A stretch of 64,000 nucleotides of DNA from Fulvitalea axinellae (GCF_036492835.1 NZ_AP025314.1:2646010-2710009); one strand, 5' to 3'; shown: positions 9,901 to 18,010, counted from the first letter of the stretch. The notes: generated by a model from the letters alone, not told the origin. Numbers and translations are program-made.

Positions 9901-10988
9901 TCCTGACCGACATCGGCTCGGATTCCGATATCATCATTGGGCAAAACGGTTACGATCTCTATACGGACGGCCTAGGCTGGATGGGAATCTTAACTACCGG
10001 CGATGGATTACAGATCGGAAAGATGTACCGCATACGTTTGACAGAAGGATCCGATCTGAAACTGAACGGCACGCCAGTATCGGTAGATGATTATAAGATT
10101 TCTGTAAAAACAGGTTGGAACATGATCGGCTTCGTTCCGCAAATGAAAATGACCGTAACCGAAGCTCTGGCTTCTTACCAACCTTCCGAAGGTGATTTAG
10201 TCAAAAGCCATGACGCTTTCGCGATGTATACGGAATCATTGGGCTGGATAGGAAGCCTGAAACGTCTGGAACCGAACGCCGGCTATATGCTTTTCTCAAC
10301 ACATGAAGGGACAATCGCCTTCCCGAGAAACGCACTAAGCAGTACCGCACGGAAAGCTTCGGAGGACCAAATCGAATCGTTTGCCGATATGATTCCAAAC
10401 CGGACAAGCTACGAGCATAATATGTCGGTAATCGCCAGCGTAAACGGGATTGAGCAACTGAACAGCGAAAACCTTGTATTGATTGCCGAAACAAATGATT
10501 TGATAAAAGGCGCTACCGATTTCACCGAATTGGAGAATGGAGACAAAATCTTCACTCTGCCGATTCTTGGAAATCAAAACGACGAAAAGCTTCATTTCAA
10601 ATTATTGGACCGCAGTACCGGAAATGAATACGAAGTGGTGGAGGAAATCTCTTTTTCTAAAAACGCCATAGTCGGTTCGGTGAACGAAACGCTTGTTCTA
10701 AATCTCAAAAATACAATAACCGGGATTTCTCCTGAACAAGAGAATATGACCATCGCTCCTAACCCGTTTGAGAACAGAATTCAAATCACCTTAAACGGTT
10801 TCGGAAGCAATTCCGTTCGGGTTAGCCTTTATTCGATGCTGGGAGAAAAACTTGCCGAAATACCGACCAAAACCGACTTGTCAGGAATAGCCGTTATCGA
10901 CTTCGGAAATGATATTCCTACCGGAACGTATATGCTGTTGGTAGAAGGTGACGGAGTATTCGAAAAACGATTAATCATCAAAAAATAA
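984..10988 (+). CDS. Giant LamG/FN3 multidomain T9SS-secreted surface protein
   Basis: This 3334-residue protein is predicted to be secreted and attached to the cell surface by the type IX system. A signal peptide ends near SVSAQ (residue 39). Then come a LamG/concanavalin-like domain (about 45-245), four FN3-like domains (about 285-685), a second LamG (715-935), and carboxypeptidase-regulatory-like folds at about 1008-1073 and 1296-1374. A long unassigned middle region follows (about 1375-2170), then two more LamG domains (2216-2410 and 2422-2625), an Ig-like segment (2738-2825), two modules shared with the next gene (2830-2940 and 2951-3119), and a T9SS type A sorting domain (3251-3334; APNPFENRIQ near its start, KRLIIKK at its end). 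An alternative ATG at 1029 would give a more compact signal peptide. LamG and FN3 domains suggest glycan binding or adhesion; no enzymatic domain was recognised. Confidence 0.9.
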   Translation: MRKGSSNVFAKNQRTMRLASRILMLFTLFTCLSNSVSAQNRNAAVDISSAGEGSWFRLNDKDSNRGMGVEETAFSVEMYVKLQSNNANDFNFFDFNTGRNRISFAYQEGNIFRVETNGDIGKWYWTLNANSSVNFLNNWVHVAFVYNGSSLVQVYINGERVINTSLTVNGSRVTDLYPKENNQSGDGNCYIGATSVFGIKGKAYVSEVRVWKTALTSSEVRKYYDEEVNKAHPEWGNLVRYYHGTKQHINSDKVTIDDVMGKYDAPVNNNSKTRIKDVYPPIKPPSFISSAFNIDFDANTCQTSDIDVDWASVASSSFGYETGNDVYYSLSRSKDNYNSEIYAGTSSYYKDTGVEPGDKIKYRLRTYWKVNGVKYYSDDQGYTNYGSIKEQYGAPANFTVSDDRCDKGVELNWTATDSPPKWRIYRSYNSNFSGASTVTSSLDGDERNFTHTNQSVERDIYYKVQAYGTGANGCSVSGTLTSAVKGRTSKTPEYPTNFAITEDVPKGEIKLTWANPSNNNADSWILRKSKSDGSDETSIDLGLGTTSYTDSDVESCQSYRYSIASKNECATDGVFSPVDKTGNLTRDLSNKITDLEVSKGYYPNSVRLEWEVDGSLSEIDRFRIYRTDAEKVDYKLIKVVDNDLIFDDETALGGQFYNYKVAGEVACNDNIIYTNEPSDLGFMIPFGVANGHVEYAGGNPVEGVTVNFEQQSESAGKSLYFDGTGFVNTNKEFMRPGKSDFTFETWIKTSSTKVGIFGNSDGDTRWEGGEKVLYLDNEGKLTFVGNGCGYIRTDTVINDNAWHHIALSYDYKSGTSVDYKVFLDGEQISTSGSNYKASRSGYTSQKVKIGRGNYSSNEAQNLFTGYMDEIRLWDRPLTAEEIKQSYRRFLSGNEDGLTFYYRCDEGVGSKIYDASHIGTDYNKNDASFGNGVSFNNDIPETSKLGVIATTDGYGDYTADYIPYASNGEIFRVTAAFGQHEFEPSSRSIYIGDGAQTHNGMDFTDISSFSVRGKVTYLNSEVPVEGVEVLVDGEQALGFDKKPVRTDAEGNYEISVPIGYHYISVQKDGHYFADGVYPPVNEFGDIELHEFTDDLTVNFTDSTKILVAGRIVGGSREGDKEIGFGLSLNNIGISNLKFKLQKEGYDLDLIDKQVYDQVSVTTDEYTGEFTIEMLPEQWVVQQVGNNDYSLDPEDLAVVDLRYSLDVLQAKDSTEVTSESGAVSYDVRTFDYHHKLNYIIQERPQIHVYGKNHSPFNGDSLLIFSNQVTGLQDTLDISGSNPFPYAVFQSPKTYEANVYVYQTYENPNHPDGPVVDRVPVEGAEITVTDGIAFQPTGQEGKTDDTGLFAYSFRAGLPNLAKDGDKSYTKSFEVDAKIDGIGYKWRENNPFRAYVLGAKPLEGTDFVSYGPEVVEMVLRDPPGSNSYAFIEKGSSFTKTETWSVNADTHTALNQTWHNGMYLGAGGGLAGPVIESRYQLDSEIGLAIERGFDDEGKYSEQWTFQERIETSSDPEDVGSDADLYIGKAYNAFITKTKTLKIIPKSYCIDNGLDYLDLAGSDMALGIIDGYAIDEGNTATYFIYSQKHIVEELLPELMVLRDRLLASDKYTSNFPYGHQFYGLDNENSSLDEYKTANPHLDPNTISYTFNGTSDEMDSVAFVNDQITQWMNALETNEAEKIEAETLKNLSIDGSGGKISEEIEESYTSEQNWRSSRLIRFTWNAAFGVQLNGKGYSMKNDFNVGLNLSHGKEKSINHNVKFGYVIDERDEGDYYSIDVKNTSGISLLNRSRFSGFLQKKKAFIEYQFARAGIGTAGVGVKTLAVKLAEKYTSKSHSFLATAGFLVDAGYFIYEMSDVLQNQMEIYDKQDGIKKDLDISGFRISSPIFSVRGGQSRCPYEGEEVASFYTVNNQATQLHTATLRRENPKLDVAPALRSNVLETEQAVFTLNLQNESESNTDMWYDISIAEDTNPDGAIVLIDGLTAERSFLVPAWETVNKTLTIQKGPSGILEYDSIGIILHSQCQFNPMDSQEDIADTVYVSAHFVPACSEVNLANFDENWIINYNDDNKATVTLDGYSLNHATLERVDFQYKSLSGDPIVVKAFFTDENSVAYQEYNGEKAPLDDPAETFVWDITDLTDREYQVRARAFCKDGSVTETDWALGRIDRATPRPFGKASPTDGILEAHDDMKITFNEDIVASLVRDNNIRLRGVLNGADLSHSVGLQLDGADDFVDLPALSLNNKSFTIEFWLRRDIGTEGVIFSKGTGDDKIEFAFENDKIKTTLGSNTFDVDPTPVYTVTYPENGWHHWAFSFNIETGQFLVFGDDKKVLDQTDINFNSVNTENAAFGKSASESGRNMNAKAHELRIWDRALSIGQVYENMSKTLSGNEIGLYAYWPLDAGIGNIAEDKAAGRHANVNATWFLEPAGQAFAFDGVSQRVDINGGNVAITKETDLTLEFWFKGEKPTATVSLFSHGSGEVNANEEINPVYGMDIQADATGQITIKNNGYIWTAVRDNHFDNDWHHFALTVDRRANAKVIIDGELADQIPGSSLSGLAGASFQLGARQRRLNTNNSLSVVTDQHFKGQMDEVRIWNSARTAKHLELYRHAKLKGDEIGLLAYYPFEAYINQQGAILLKPSLEDQLDSDVLSNDFVATANSGDTYSASGPAIKDVRPVQDIPFDFVVSDREIIITPIVDAYRIEGQVLEISVKDVQDLYGNRMLSPAIWTAYVQQNQVVWQDDALSFELEEGQGKAFTVSIVNKGGVAHDYDLENLPSWINVDAPSGTIQPNSNLELNFEIVEGLNIGYYEQGINLSTALGFDEKLNLKVKVTGAKPSWTVDEKDFEYTMNVYGQLIIDGIVSADEDDMVAAFVDGQCRGVANVRYIDALDAYEVFLNIYSNDAVNTENIELRIWDASKNSVHENVTPALTFEPNKIVGTVLSPIKIEAGEDIANDLALESGWNWISFNLYNPKMSKVNDILTDIGSDSDIIIGQNGYDLYTDGLGWMGILTTGDGLQIGKMYRIRLTEGSDLKLNGTPVSVDDYKISVKTGWNMIGFVPQMKMTVTEALASYQPSEGDLVKSHDAFAMYTESLGWIGSLKRLEPNAGYMLFSTHEGTIAFPRNALSSTARKASEDQIESFADMIPNRTSYEHNMSVIASVNGIEQLNSENLVLIAETNDLIKGATDFTELENGDKIFTLPILGNQNDEKLHFKLLDRSTGNEYEVVEEISFSKNAIVGSVNETLVLNLKNTITGISPEQENMTIAPNPFENRIQITLNGFGSNSVRVSLYSMLGEKLAEIPTKTDLSGIAVIDFGNDIPTGTYMLLVEGDGVFEKRLIIKK

Positions 10989-11001
10989 TTTTCTGCCCCC
11001 A

Positions 11002-11042
11002 AGCGTAGGCGCTCCCCCTGCCCTTTTAGGGAGGCCTACGCT
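11002..11042 (+). terminator. Stem-loop after the giant T9SS gene
   Basis: AGCGTAGGC at 11002-11010 pairs with GCCTACGCT at 11034-11042. The stem extends inward with CTCCC (11012-11016) and GGGAG (11029-11033) across a one-base bulge. The following sequence is only mildly T-rich, so it may act as an mRNA 3'-end stabiliser or a partial terminator ahead of the next T9SS gene 40 bp on. Confidence 0.5.
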
Positions 11043-11081
11043 ACATTTCAAAATCTAAATTTTCGCCAAATGCACGGCTCT

Positions 11082-12959
11082 ATGAAAAATTCAATTCTTC
11101 TTTTTCTGTCGCTATTGGTTTCGTTTGGCGCATTTAGCCAAACACCCGATTGGCAAGTGAACCCGAACGACTATTCCAACGATATGGCAATAACGGGAAT
11201 AGTGGAAATATTCGATCAGGAAATTCGGGGCGAAAACCATATGCTCGCCGCTTTTGTAGGCGAAGAATGCCGGGGGGTTACCCGCCCTATTTATATCGAT
11301 GCCTTTGACCGTTATTTTGTTTTGTTACAAATTCGGAGTAACGAATCTTCAGGTGAAAAAATAACATTTCGTTTTTATGACGCTGATAAAGACGAAACCT
11401 ATTCGCTTTTCACTACCGAAGAGTTTTCGGCAAACAGCGTATTAGGGAATTTTAAAGAACCGTACCTGTTTACCAATGTAGATAAAAACGATAAGGTTTC
11501 TGACTTCGAAAGTTTCAGCTTCAAAGGAATCGACGATGTAGAAATCGTTTTGGATAAAATTAACCATACGGTAACGGCCAAAGTTCCCGTAAATACCGAT
11601 TTAACGAATTTGATCGCAATATTTTCATTTAAGGACAATACCTATTCGGCTTTTGTCAACGATATAGCGCAAACTAGCGGTACGACAATAAATGATTTCA
11701 ACGAAACGGTAACTTATATTATCAAAAACAAATATCGGTACGAGACCGAATGGACGGTAAACGTATCGATTAATAAAGAAGCTATTACCTCTACAATGGA
11801 TTTGGAAGAAGGCTGGAACTGGATTTCCTTTAACCAAACATTCGAAGGATCAACCAAAACCAACGATATTCTAAACGGTCTTGGCCAAAAATCAGATATC
11901 ATTATCGGACAAAACGGCTTTGATCTTTATTCTGAAGAAACGGGATGGGAAGGGACGCTCTCCCGGGGACCCGGTATCGACGTTCGGTCCATGTATCGAT
12001 TACGTTTGTCTGCCGGGTCCTCATTTTCGGTTACCGCTCCGCCCGCTTCGGTAAGTGATTATTCAATCGAATTAAAAACCGGGTGGAATTACGTGGGATT
12101 TATTCCGCAAGAATCCATGTCGGTTAAGGACGCATTGGCTTCTATTAACCCAGAAAACGGCGACTTAATCAAAAGTCATGACGCCGTTTCCGTTTATAGC
12201 GAAACAGACGGCTGGGTAGGCGGATTACAAACTATGAATCCGTTTAACGGCTATATGATTCATTTAAACAGGAACGCAACCTTGCGTTTTCCGTTAAACG
12301 CTTCCACCCCTGCTGATCGGAAAGATAAATCATCAGATTATTCCCTTTTATTGCCTGAGAAAGCCCCTTTGGAAAGAAGGAAATACGAGCGGAATATGTC
12401 GATGATAACGACAATCGAAAACGCTGATGAATTCGGACTAAACGGTTCCGAAATTCTTTTCGCGAATATTGGAGAAACCATAAGAGGATTCGCTTCGCCT
12501 TCGGTTACGAATTCCTCCACAATATATTTATTACCTGTTTTAGGAAATACGGAAAAGATCCCCGTTAGCTTTCAACTATTTGATAGCGAAAACGAAATAA
12601 TCTATACTGTAAAAGAAAATATAGACTTTGACGCAAATGGCATTCACGGTTCGTTTGAGGAGCCTTTTTCTCTTCTGATTACTTCCAAGGAAATGATTAA
12701 TGAAAAGAAAAGGCCTGTTGTCTCCCCTAACCCTTTTAACGATAGATTAAGTGTCCAGCTAACAGATAATCCGGAGCAAGAGATCAGTATACGCCTAATC
12801 GGATCTTCAGGGACAGTGGTATTAGAAACCTCCACAAAAAGTGACAGCGAAGGTTTAGTGGAAATCAGTTTGGCTGACAACATCATTACTGCCGGGCTTT
12901 ATATTCTTCACCTAGAGGGACAAAGTATCTCAACCAAACAAATGGTTTTTAAAAGGTAA
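11082..12959 (+). CDS. T9SS-secreted protein sharing C-terminal modules with its giant neighbour
   Basis: This is a predicted secreted surface protein of 625 residues from the ATG at 11082. That start gives a standard signal peptide (MKNSILLFLSLLVSFGAFSQ); an in-frame ATG at 11070 is the alternative. After the signal comes a module of about 110 residues resembling residues 2830-2940 of the giant protein (both have AAFV followed by CRGV). A short beta-rich insert follows (about 150-235, ending in an Ig-like TEWTVNVSINK). Next is a module of about 170 residues like giant residues 2951-3119 (GWNWISFN, SDIIIGQNG, GDLIKSHDA). A T9SS type A sorting domain (SPNPFNDRLS) closes the protein. By eye the gene is more A/T-rich than the matching part of its neighbour. 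The role is unknown; a cell-surface partner of the giant protein is an inference from adjacency and shared modules. Confidence 0.88.
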   Translation: MKNSILLFLSLLVSFGAFSQTPDWQVNPNDYSNDMAITGIVEIFDQEIRGENHMLAAFVGEECRGVTRPIYIDAFDRYFVLLQIRSNESSGEKITFRFYDADKDETYSLFTTEEFSANSVLGNFKEPYLFTNVDKNDKVSDFESFSFKGIDDVEIVLDKINHTVTAKVPVNTDLTNLIAIFSFKDNTYSAFVNDIAQTSGTTINDFNETVTYIIKNKYRYETEWTVNVSINKEAITSTMDLEEGWNWISFNQTFEGSTKTNDILNGLGQKSDIIIGQNGFDLYSEETGWEGTLSRGPGIDVRSMYRLRLSAGSSFSVTAPPASVSDYSIELKTGWNYVGFIPQESMSVKDALASINPENGDLIKSHDAVSVYSETDGWVGGLQTMNPFNGYMIHLNRNATLRFPLNASTPADRKDKSSDYSLLLPEKAPLERRKYERNMSMITTIENADEFGLNGSEILFANIGETIRGFASPSVTNSSTIYLLPVLGNTEKIPVSFQLFDSENEIIYTVKENIDFDANGIHGSFEEPFSLLITSKEMINEKKRPVVSPNPFNDRLSVQLTDNPEQEISIRLIGSSGTVVLETSTKSDSEGLVEISLADNIITAGLYILHLEGQSISTKQMVFKR

Positions 12960-13015
12960 AAACCGAGGCTTAAAAATTAGAAAATCCAAGACCACAATCT
13001 GTGTTATCTATAAAT

Positions 13016-13056
13016 AAAACCGGAGTGGACCCTTTTTGAGTCCTGTCTCCGGTTTT
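13016..13056. terminator. Bidirectional intrinsic terminator between convergent genes
   Basis: AAAACCGGAG (13016-13025) pairs with CTCCGGTTTT (13047-13056), with an inner GGAC/GTCC pairing. On the plus strand it is followed by a long T-tract to 13065. On the minus strand the continuation is also U-rich. It lies between the T9SS gene (ends 12959) and the SusD gene (ends 13071), so it can serve both. Confidence 0.9.
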
Positions 13057-13070
13057 TCTTTTTTTATGGA

Positions 13071-14612
13071 TTAATACAGATTATTCTGAGGCAAAAGGTT
13101 TTTGTTCAACTCCAATTCTTTTCGAGGAATCGGATACAAGTAATCCCTTGCCGGGTTGAATTTCCTAGTGGCGACAAAAAGAGGTTTTCCGTTAACGTCC
13201 ATTCCAAAGATATCCGTATTCATAACTTCTTCCGAAGCTTTCCAACGCCGGATATCCCAGAAACGATGGCCTTCCAAAGCAAGCTCTACCCTACGCTCCA
13301 ACCGAACGATTTTCCGCAATTCGTCTTGTGTCTTACCGTCCGTCACTTCAGGCATATTCACCCGTTTACGTAGTTTGTTGATCGATTGGTAAACCGAAGC
13401 GTCCAGTTGATTAAGCTCGACTTTCGCCTCCGCATACGTGAGTAATATTTCCGCAAAACGGATTACGGCGAAATCACAATGGGATTTTCTGTTATCAGAA
13501 AAGTCCTCCACATTAATATGCTTTCTGACGTTAAGGCCCGTTCGGGTAGCGTCAAAACCTTTTCCACGGTAATCAGGGCTATCGGGATCATCCAATGAAT
13601 CGAACTTTTTGTCTCCGAACATACTTCCGTTTGTCAAAAGAGTCGCTGTGAGTCTCGGATCTCGATTTTTTGCGCTATTAGCCGGATCATAAAGAGGTGA
13701 ATCGGCAATTGGCAAACCGTCTGTACATAGATAAGAATCGTAAAGGCTTCTCAATGGAGAGATACGCGAGCCTCCACCGGCCACAATCGGAGCGTAACCG
13801 TAAGTTCCGCACTCATGAGCGTCTCGAACGTACTGATGCTGCAGAATATGCTCTTTACTATTTTCGCCTTTATAAAGGAATAATTCGGAATAAGACAAAT
13901 CGGGATCCAACGAATACATCGTGTTTCCCATAACCTTCCCGGCCTCCGTTTTGGCTTTTTCCCAATTCCCGACATACAGATAAAAACGAGCTTTTATAGC
14001 CTGAACGGCTCCTTTTGTAATTCGTCCGTAATCCTGATCTGAATATGATTCCGGAAGGTTATTTTCAGCAGCGTCCAATTCCGAGAAGACGAATGAGTAA
14101 AGCTCCGCTTGCGAGGTTTTGGTGAGCGAACGTCCTTCGTCTATGGTTATCGGTTTTTGAATTAAAGGTGCGTCACCGAACAGAAAAGCCATACGGAAAT
14201 GGAGATACGCCCTGAAGAACCTGGCTTGGGCGTTTAGGCCTGTCTTTGCGCTTTCGTCGATTTCAGCGTCAGCTATTCGCTCTATTATCGTATTGGCCCG
14301 GGATATTCCCCTATAGTTATTCTTCCATTCGTTAAAGAAAATACTGTTCTCATCCGTGCCTGATCCGTTAGACACTTCGTAATCGGCGTTCCAGTTCTGG
14401 TTTCGTACAGCGTTGTCCGACATCGCTTCCAAACCTATATTTCCAGCCCCTTCCATATACGGATAAAGAGCGTTGACCGCCAAAGTGAAGTCCTTCTCGG
14501 TTTTCCAAAAAGAGAGATCCGAAAGCTTATCCTTGGGCGCCGTTTCGAAGAATTCGTCGCCACACGCCGTAAACACCAAAGCGCAGGCTATCGCAAATAA
14601 TATTCTTTTCAT
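13071..14612 (-). CDS. SusD/RagB-family outer-membrane glycan-binding lipoprotein (PUL 1)
   Basis: This 513-residue protein is the surface-exposed lid subunit that partners a SusC channel. A lipoprotein signal ends at the lipobox FTAC, giving lipidated Cys17. The SusD N-terminal helical region follows (about 20-250; DKLSDLSFWKTEKDF, then the ALYPYMEG region). The RagB/SusD C-terminal region includes RFAEILLTYAEAKVELNQ and LALEGHRFWDIRRWK, which are signature stretches of the family. Its length is normal for SusD. It starts 12 bp after the SusC stop in the same direction and is surely co-transcribed with it. The ligand cannot be read from the sequence. Confidence 0.95.
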   Translation of the reverse strand: MKRILFAIACALVFTACGDEFFETAPKDKLSDLSFWKTEKDFTLAVNALYPYMEGAGNIGLEAMSDNAVRNQNWNADYEVSNGSGTDENSIFFNEWKNNYRGISRANTIIERIADAEIDESAKTGLNAQARFFRAYLHFRMAFLFGDAPLIQKPITIDEGRSLTKTSQAELYSFVFSELDAAENNLPESYSDQDYGRITKGAVQAIKARFYLYVGNWEKAKTEAGKVMGNTMYSLDPDLSYSELFLYKGENSKEHILQHQYVRDAHECGTYGYAPIVAGGGSRISPLRSLYDSYLCTDGLPIADSPLYDPANSAKNRDPRLTATLLTNGSMFGDKKFDSLDDPDSPDYRGKGFDATRTGLNVRKHINVEDFSDNRKSHCDFAVIRFAEILLTYAEAKVELNQLDASVYQSINKLRKRVNMPEVTDGKTQDELRKIVRLERRVELALEGHRFWDIRRWKASEEVMNTDIFGMDVNGKPLFVATRKFNPARDYLYPIPRKELELNKNLLPQNNLY

Positions 14613-14624
14613 TTTTAGCCAGAT

Positions 14625-17600
14625 TTAAAAGTTAACGTTCAAGCCTACCAGATACTGCTTTGTCTGAGGGTGGTAGTTGACACGGCCCGGCCTGAATTCC
14701 GGATCGATCAATTCCTCTTGCGAGAATGTCAGCAAGTTGTCTCCACTTACGTAAAAGCGAACACGCTGAAGGTGAAGCTTCTCAACAAGATCTTTAGGAA
14801 GCGAATAGCCGATTTGAATATTCTTCAGCCTCATATAACCGGCTTTCCTGATCCAGAAATCGGAAGGCACTTGGCTTTTCCATGAATTCTTCCGGAGAAC
14901 AGGCCAAGTGGCCGTTTCGGCTGTCTCCGGAGTCCAGCGCCCTAGCATATCCTTATGCGTGAAGTTTCCGTAGTTTGGACCCTCGGTCAGGGCGCCTTCC
15001 ATATAGGCTTTCTGCTGTAAAAGCCCCTGCCAGAACATATTCAAATCGAAATTCTTATACTTGAGGTTCAAGTTAAGCGCAACGGGAAAATGCGGACTGG
15101 CGTCGCCAAGATACATTTTGTCATCGCCGTTTATTTTTCCGTCTTTGTTTCTGTCCACGTATTTCACATCACCAGGGATCGTGTTCGTATCCAATAATGG
15201 CGAATTCTTTACGTCGTCTTGATTCTTATAGAATCCGTTAGTTTGGTATCCCCAAAGTGCCCAAAGCGGACGGCCCACTTGCGCAATTGTCCATCCGGAA
15301 ACATACGGGCCTGTTCCCCTAAGGTCTTTCACTTCATTCGTATTATCAGAAATATTGAAGGTAGCGCTATAGCTAAAATCATCGGAAACGGTATTGCGAT
15401 GCGTAATGGACAGCTCCCATCCTCGGTTTTCGATTTCGCCAGCGTTTACGGCAGGACGGTTAAAACCTACAGTCTCCGGTATCGGTACACGATCATTGAG
15501 TACGTCTTTCGTATTTTTCACATAATAATCGAATACGATTCCGAGTTTACCTTCAAAAAGTTCGAGGTCGAGACCCAAGTCAAGGATATCCGTTCGCTCC
15601 CAAGTGATCGATTCGTTTCCAAGACGAGACTGCCATGCACCCAAGGCGGCTTTATCGTCGCGCCCGAAGGCATAGCTGTTACTAATCGCAACATCGGAAA
15701 TGTATTGCCAATAGTTAATATTGTCTTGCTTGCCCGTGGCGCCGTATGAACCGCGAAGCTTGAATTCCTCCAACCAAGATATATCTTTCATAAACGACTC
15801 TTCGGAGACTCTCCAACCAGCGGAGAATGAAGGGAAGAATCCCCAACGTGTATCGCCTTGGGCAAAACGTGAAGAACCGTCGTAACGGAAATTGGCTTCC
15901 AACAAATACTTGTCGGCAAAGCTGTAGTTGATTCGGCCGAGGTATGAACCGATGCGCAAGGAGTTCTCGTTACCTCCGTTTCCGTCGGTTTCGGAGTCTC
16001 CCGCCGCAATTACGGTCAGCTCGTCATTATAAGCGTTTGACCGGCTAGCGCTTAGCCATTGGTAATCGTCGGAAATCCGTTCAACACCGGCCAACGCATT
16101 CAGGCTATGTTTCCCCCACGTTTTCTCATAGCGCAAAAGGCCTCGCAACTGTACGCTCCGCCATTGTTTTTGTTGGTGAAAAGTACCGTTATTACTGATT
16201 AGGTCCTTTGCAAATGTTCCGTTCCAATTATACAGCTTTACGGCTTTCTGGAAGCGCTTATCGGACAAATCCGTTGTCCTGTTCATGTATTCGCCCACAA
16301 TGGTAAGGCCATCCAAAATCTTATATTCCAAATGGGCGTTAAACAGACGATAGTCCTCCACCTGATCTTTTCTGCCACTTTCAAGACGGGCTAACTGGTT
16401 ATTTCCGGGAATAGATGTTCCGTACCTTCCGTCGGGAAGTTTCGGCAATCCCCATGGCGGCATGTCATGGAAAAGCCTCCAAAAAACAGTTCCGGCATTC
16501 CTCGGCTCACTCCATTCTTTCCGCCTCATATTCAAATCGATACGGGCGCTTAATTTATCCGTAAGTTGATAGTCGGTATTGAGTCGGACACCGTAACGCT
16601 TAAGCTTATTATTGGAAACAAGAACACCTTCCTGGTCCAAGAAATTCAGCCCCAAATTAAACTTCACCTTTTCGCTTCCGCCCATTGCGCTAAGCGAGTG
16701 GCTTTGCTGGGGAGCATCCCTAAATATCACGTCATGCCAGTCGGTATTTGGCCATCTGATCGGATCAACTCCGTTTACGGTATTTTCAATATCCTCATCG
16801 GTAAACGGTTTAGGTTGGCCGTCATTTTCAAAAGCCTCGTTGTATAACGTCATATAGTCTCTGATCCCTACTTTCTCCGGCAACTTGGCCACAGTCTGAA
16901 CAGAATAATAGGCATTATAAGAGAGGCTTAACCCCGCTTCCTCGGCGCGTTTGGTCGTAATGAGAATAACGCCGTTCGCTCCCCTGGAACCGTACATGGC
17001 AGTGGAGGCGGCGTCTTTCAAGATAGAAATCGAGGCGATATCGTTCGGGTTTATATCGTTCATACTTTGCTCCACCCCATCGATATACACCAAAGGCTTG
17101 CTGCTTCCGGAAAGCGACGTATTTCCTCGAATTTGCATATTGAAGTCTTCGCTTCCAGCCATACCACCGCGGTCTACCACGATCAAGCCCGGAGCCAAAC
17201 CCTGCAAAGCTTTTCCAGTGGAGGCCACAGGCCTTTTGGTTATTTTGTCTTGGCTGATGGCGGAAACGGCACCCGTAAGGCTAGCCTTTTTCTGCGTACC
17301 GTAACCAACCACCACCACTTCGCCAAGCTGGGCATAATCGGCCTCCAATACAATATCGATCTTCGTCAAGTTACCCACTTGTACTTCCTGTGCCTTAAAT
17401 CCGATATAAGTGAAGCGCAGTATATCCTCTTTATTCACTTTGATCGTATACTTGCCGTCCAGATCGGTGATAACTCCCTTGTTAGTCCCTTTTACCACTA
17501 CGCTAACGCCGGGCAGGCCCGCATTCTCATCAGAAGAGATCACTGTACCTATCACGGTTACCTCCCCTGTCTGCATGGCCTTTTGGTCCTTCCGGAATTT

Positions 17601-17975
17601 TTCCAACCAAGCTTTATCCTGATTTACGTATATGTTGTTGTTGATCCGCTTAAAGCCTACGCCCGTTTGCTGACAAATCAACTGAAGCGCGTCTTCCAAA
17701 CTCATCTTGGAAATATTGCCGGTTAACCGTTGCCTATCGTTAACAACTTCTTTGCTGTAAATGAAGGAAAAACCCGTTTCCCGTTCAATTTCATCGAATA
17801 CTTCGCCAAGTCTAAGGTCATCGGTCTTAAGCGACACGGTGATCTCGCTGATACTTTTGAGTTGGGCTTTGCTGTCTTTGGCCAAAAGGCAATTAAAAAG
17901 TACCGTTTGCAAAAGTAGCCCATACATGGTTAGTCTAGACATAAACCAAATTTGCCTCAGTAAATTAATTTTCAT
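14625..17975 (-). CDS. SusC-family TonB-dependent transporter with STN signalling domain (PUL 1)
   Basis: This 1116-residue outer-membrane importer would move oligosaccharides captured with SusD, powered by TonB. The order is signal peptide (about 1-38), STN (secretin/TonB N-terminal) domain (about 41-118, including LGEVFDEIERETGFSFIYS), carboxypeptidase-D regulatory-like domain (about 140-220), plug domain beginning near VVVVGYGTQKKASLTGAVSA, and a 22-strand-type barrel ending in a terminal Phe (LVGLNVNF). The STN domain marks it as a transducer that contacts a FecR anti-sigma in the periplasm, and genes for FecR and an ECF sigma factor lie directly upstream. SusD follows 12 bp downstream. 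Confidence 0.95.
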   Translation of the reverse strand: MKINLLRQIWFMSRLTMYGLLLQTVLFNCLLAKDSKAQLKSISEITVSLKTDDLRLGEVFDEIERETGFSFIYSKEVVNDRQRLTGNISKMSLEDALQLICQQTGVGFKRINNNIYVNQDKAWLEKFRKDQKAMQTGEVTVIGTVISSDENAGLPGVSVVVKGTNKGVITDLDGKYTIKVNKEDILRFTYIGFKAQEVQVGNLTKIDIVLEADYAQLGEVVVVGYGTQKKASLTGAVSAISQDKITKRPVASTGKALQGLAPGLIVVDRGGMAGSEDFNMQIRGNTSLSGSSKPLVYIDGVEQSMNDINPNDIASISILKDAASTAMYGSRGANGVILITTKRAEEAGLSLSYNAYYSVQTVAKLPEKVGIRDYMTLYNEAFENDGQPKPFTDEDIENTVNGVDPIRWPNTDWHDVIFRDAPQQSHSLSAMGGSEKVKFNLGLNFLDQEGVLVSNNKLKRYGVRLNTDYQLTDKLSARIDLNMRRKEWSEPRNAGTVFWRLFHDMPPWGLPKLPDGRYGTSIPGNNQLARLESGRKDQVEDYRLFNAHLEYKILDGLTIVGEYMNRTTDLSDKRFQKAVKLYNWNGTFAKDLISNNGTFHQQKQWRSVQLRGLLRYEKTWGKHSLNALAGVERISDDYQWLSASRSNAYNDELTVIAAGDSETDGNGGNENSLRIGSYLGRINYSFADKYLLEANFRYDGSSRFAQGDTRWGFFPSFSAGWRVSEESFMKDISWLEEFKLRGSYGATGKQDNINYWQYISDVAISNSYAFGRDDKAALGAWQSRLGNESITWERTDILDLGLDLELFEGKLGIVFDYYVKNTKDVLNDRVPIPETVGFNRPAVNAGEIENRGWELSITHRNTVSDDFSYSATFNISDNTNEVKDLRGTGPYVSGWTIAQVGRPLWALWGYQTNGFYKNQDDVKNSPLLDTNTIPGDVKYVDRNKDGKINGDDKMYLGDASPHFPVALNLNLKYKNFDLNMFWQGLLQQKAYMEGALTEGPNYGNFTHKDMLGRWTPETAETATWPVLRKNSWKSQVPSDFWIRKAGYMRLKNIQIGYSLPKDLVEKLHLQRVRFYVSGDNLLTFSQEELIDPEFRPGRVNYHPQTKQYLVGLNVNF

Positions 17976-18010
17976 AGATTAAAATGTTTTGGTTAAAAAT
18001 TATCCAAACA

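Noticed and set aside
9291..9944. 217-codon open frame on the minus strand inside the giant gene
   Set aside because: It is opposite the Ig-like and shared C-terminal modules, is very rich in Val, Asp and Phe, and has no family resemblance. It is a shadow of Asn/Asp/Glu-rich codons on the plus strand.
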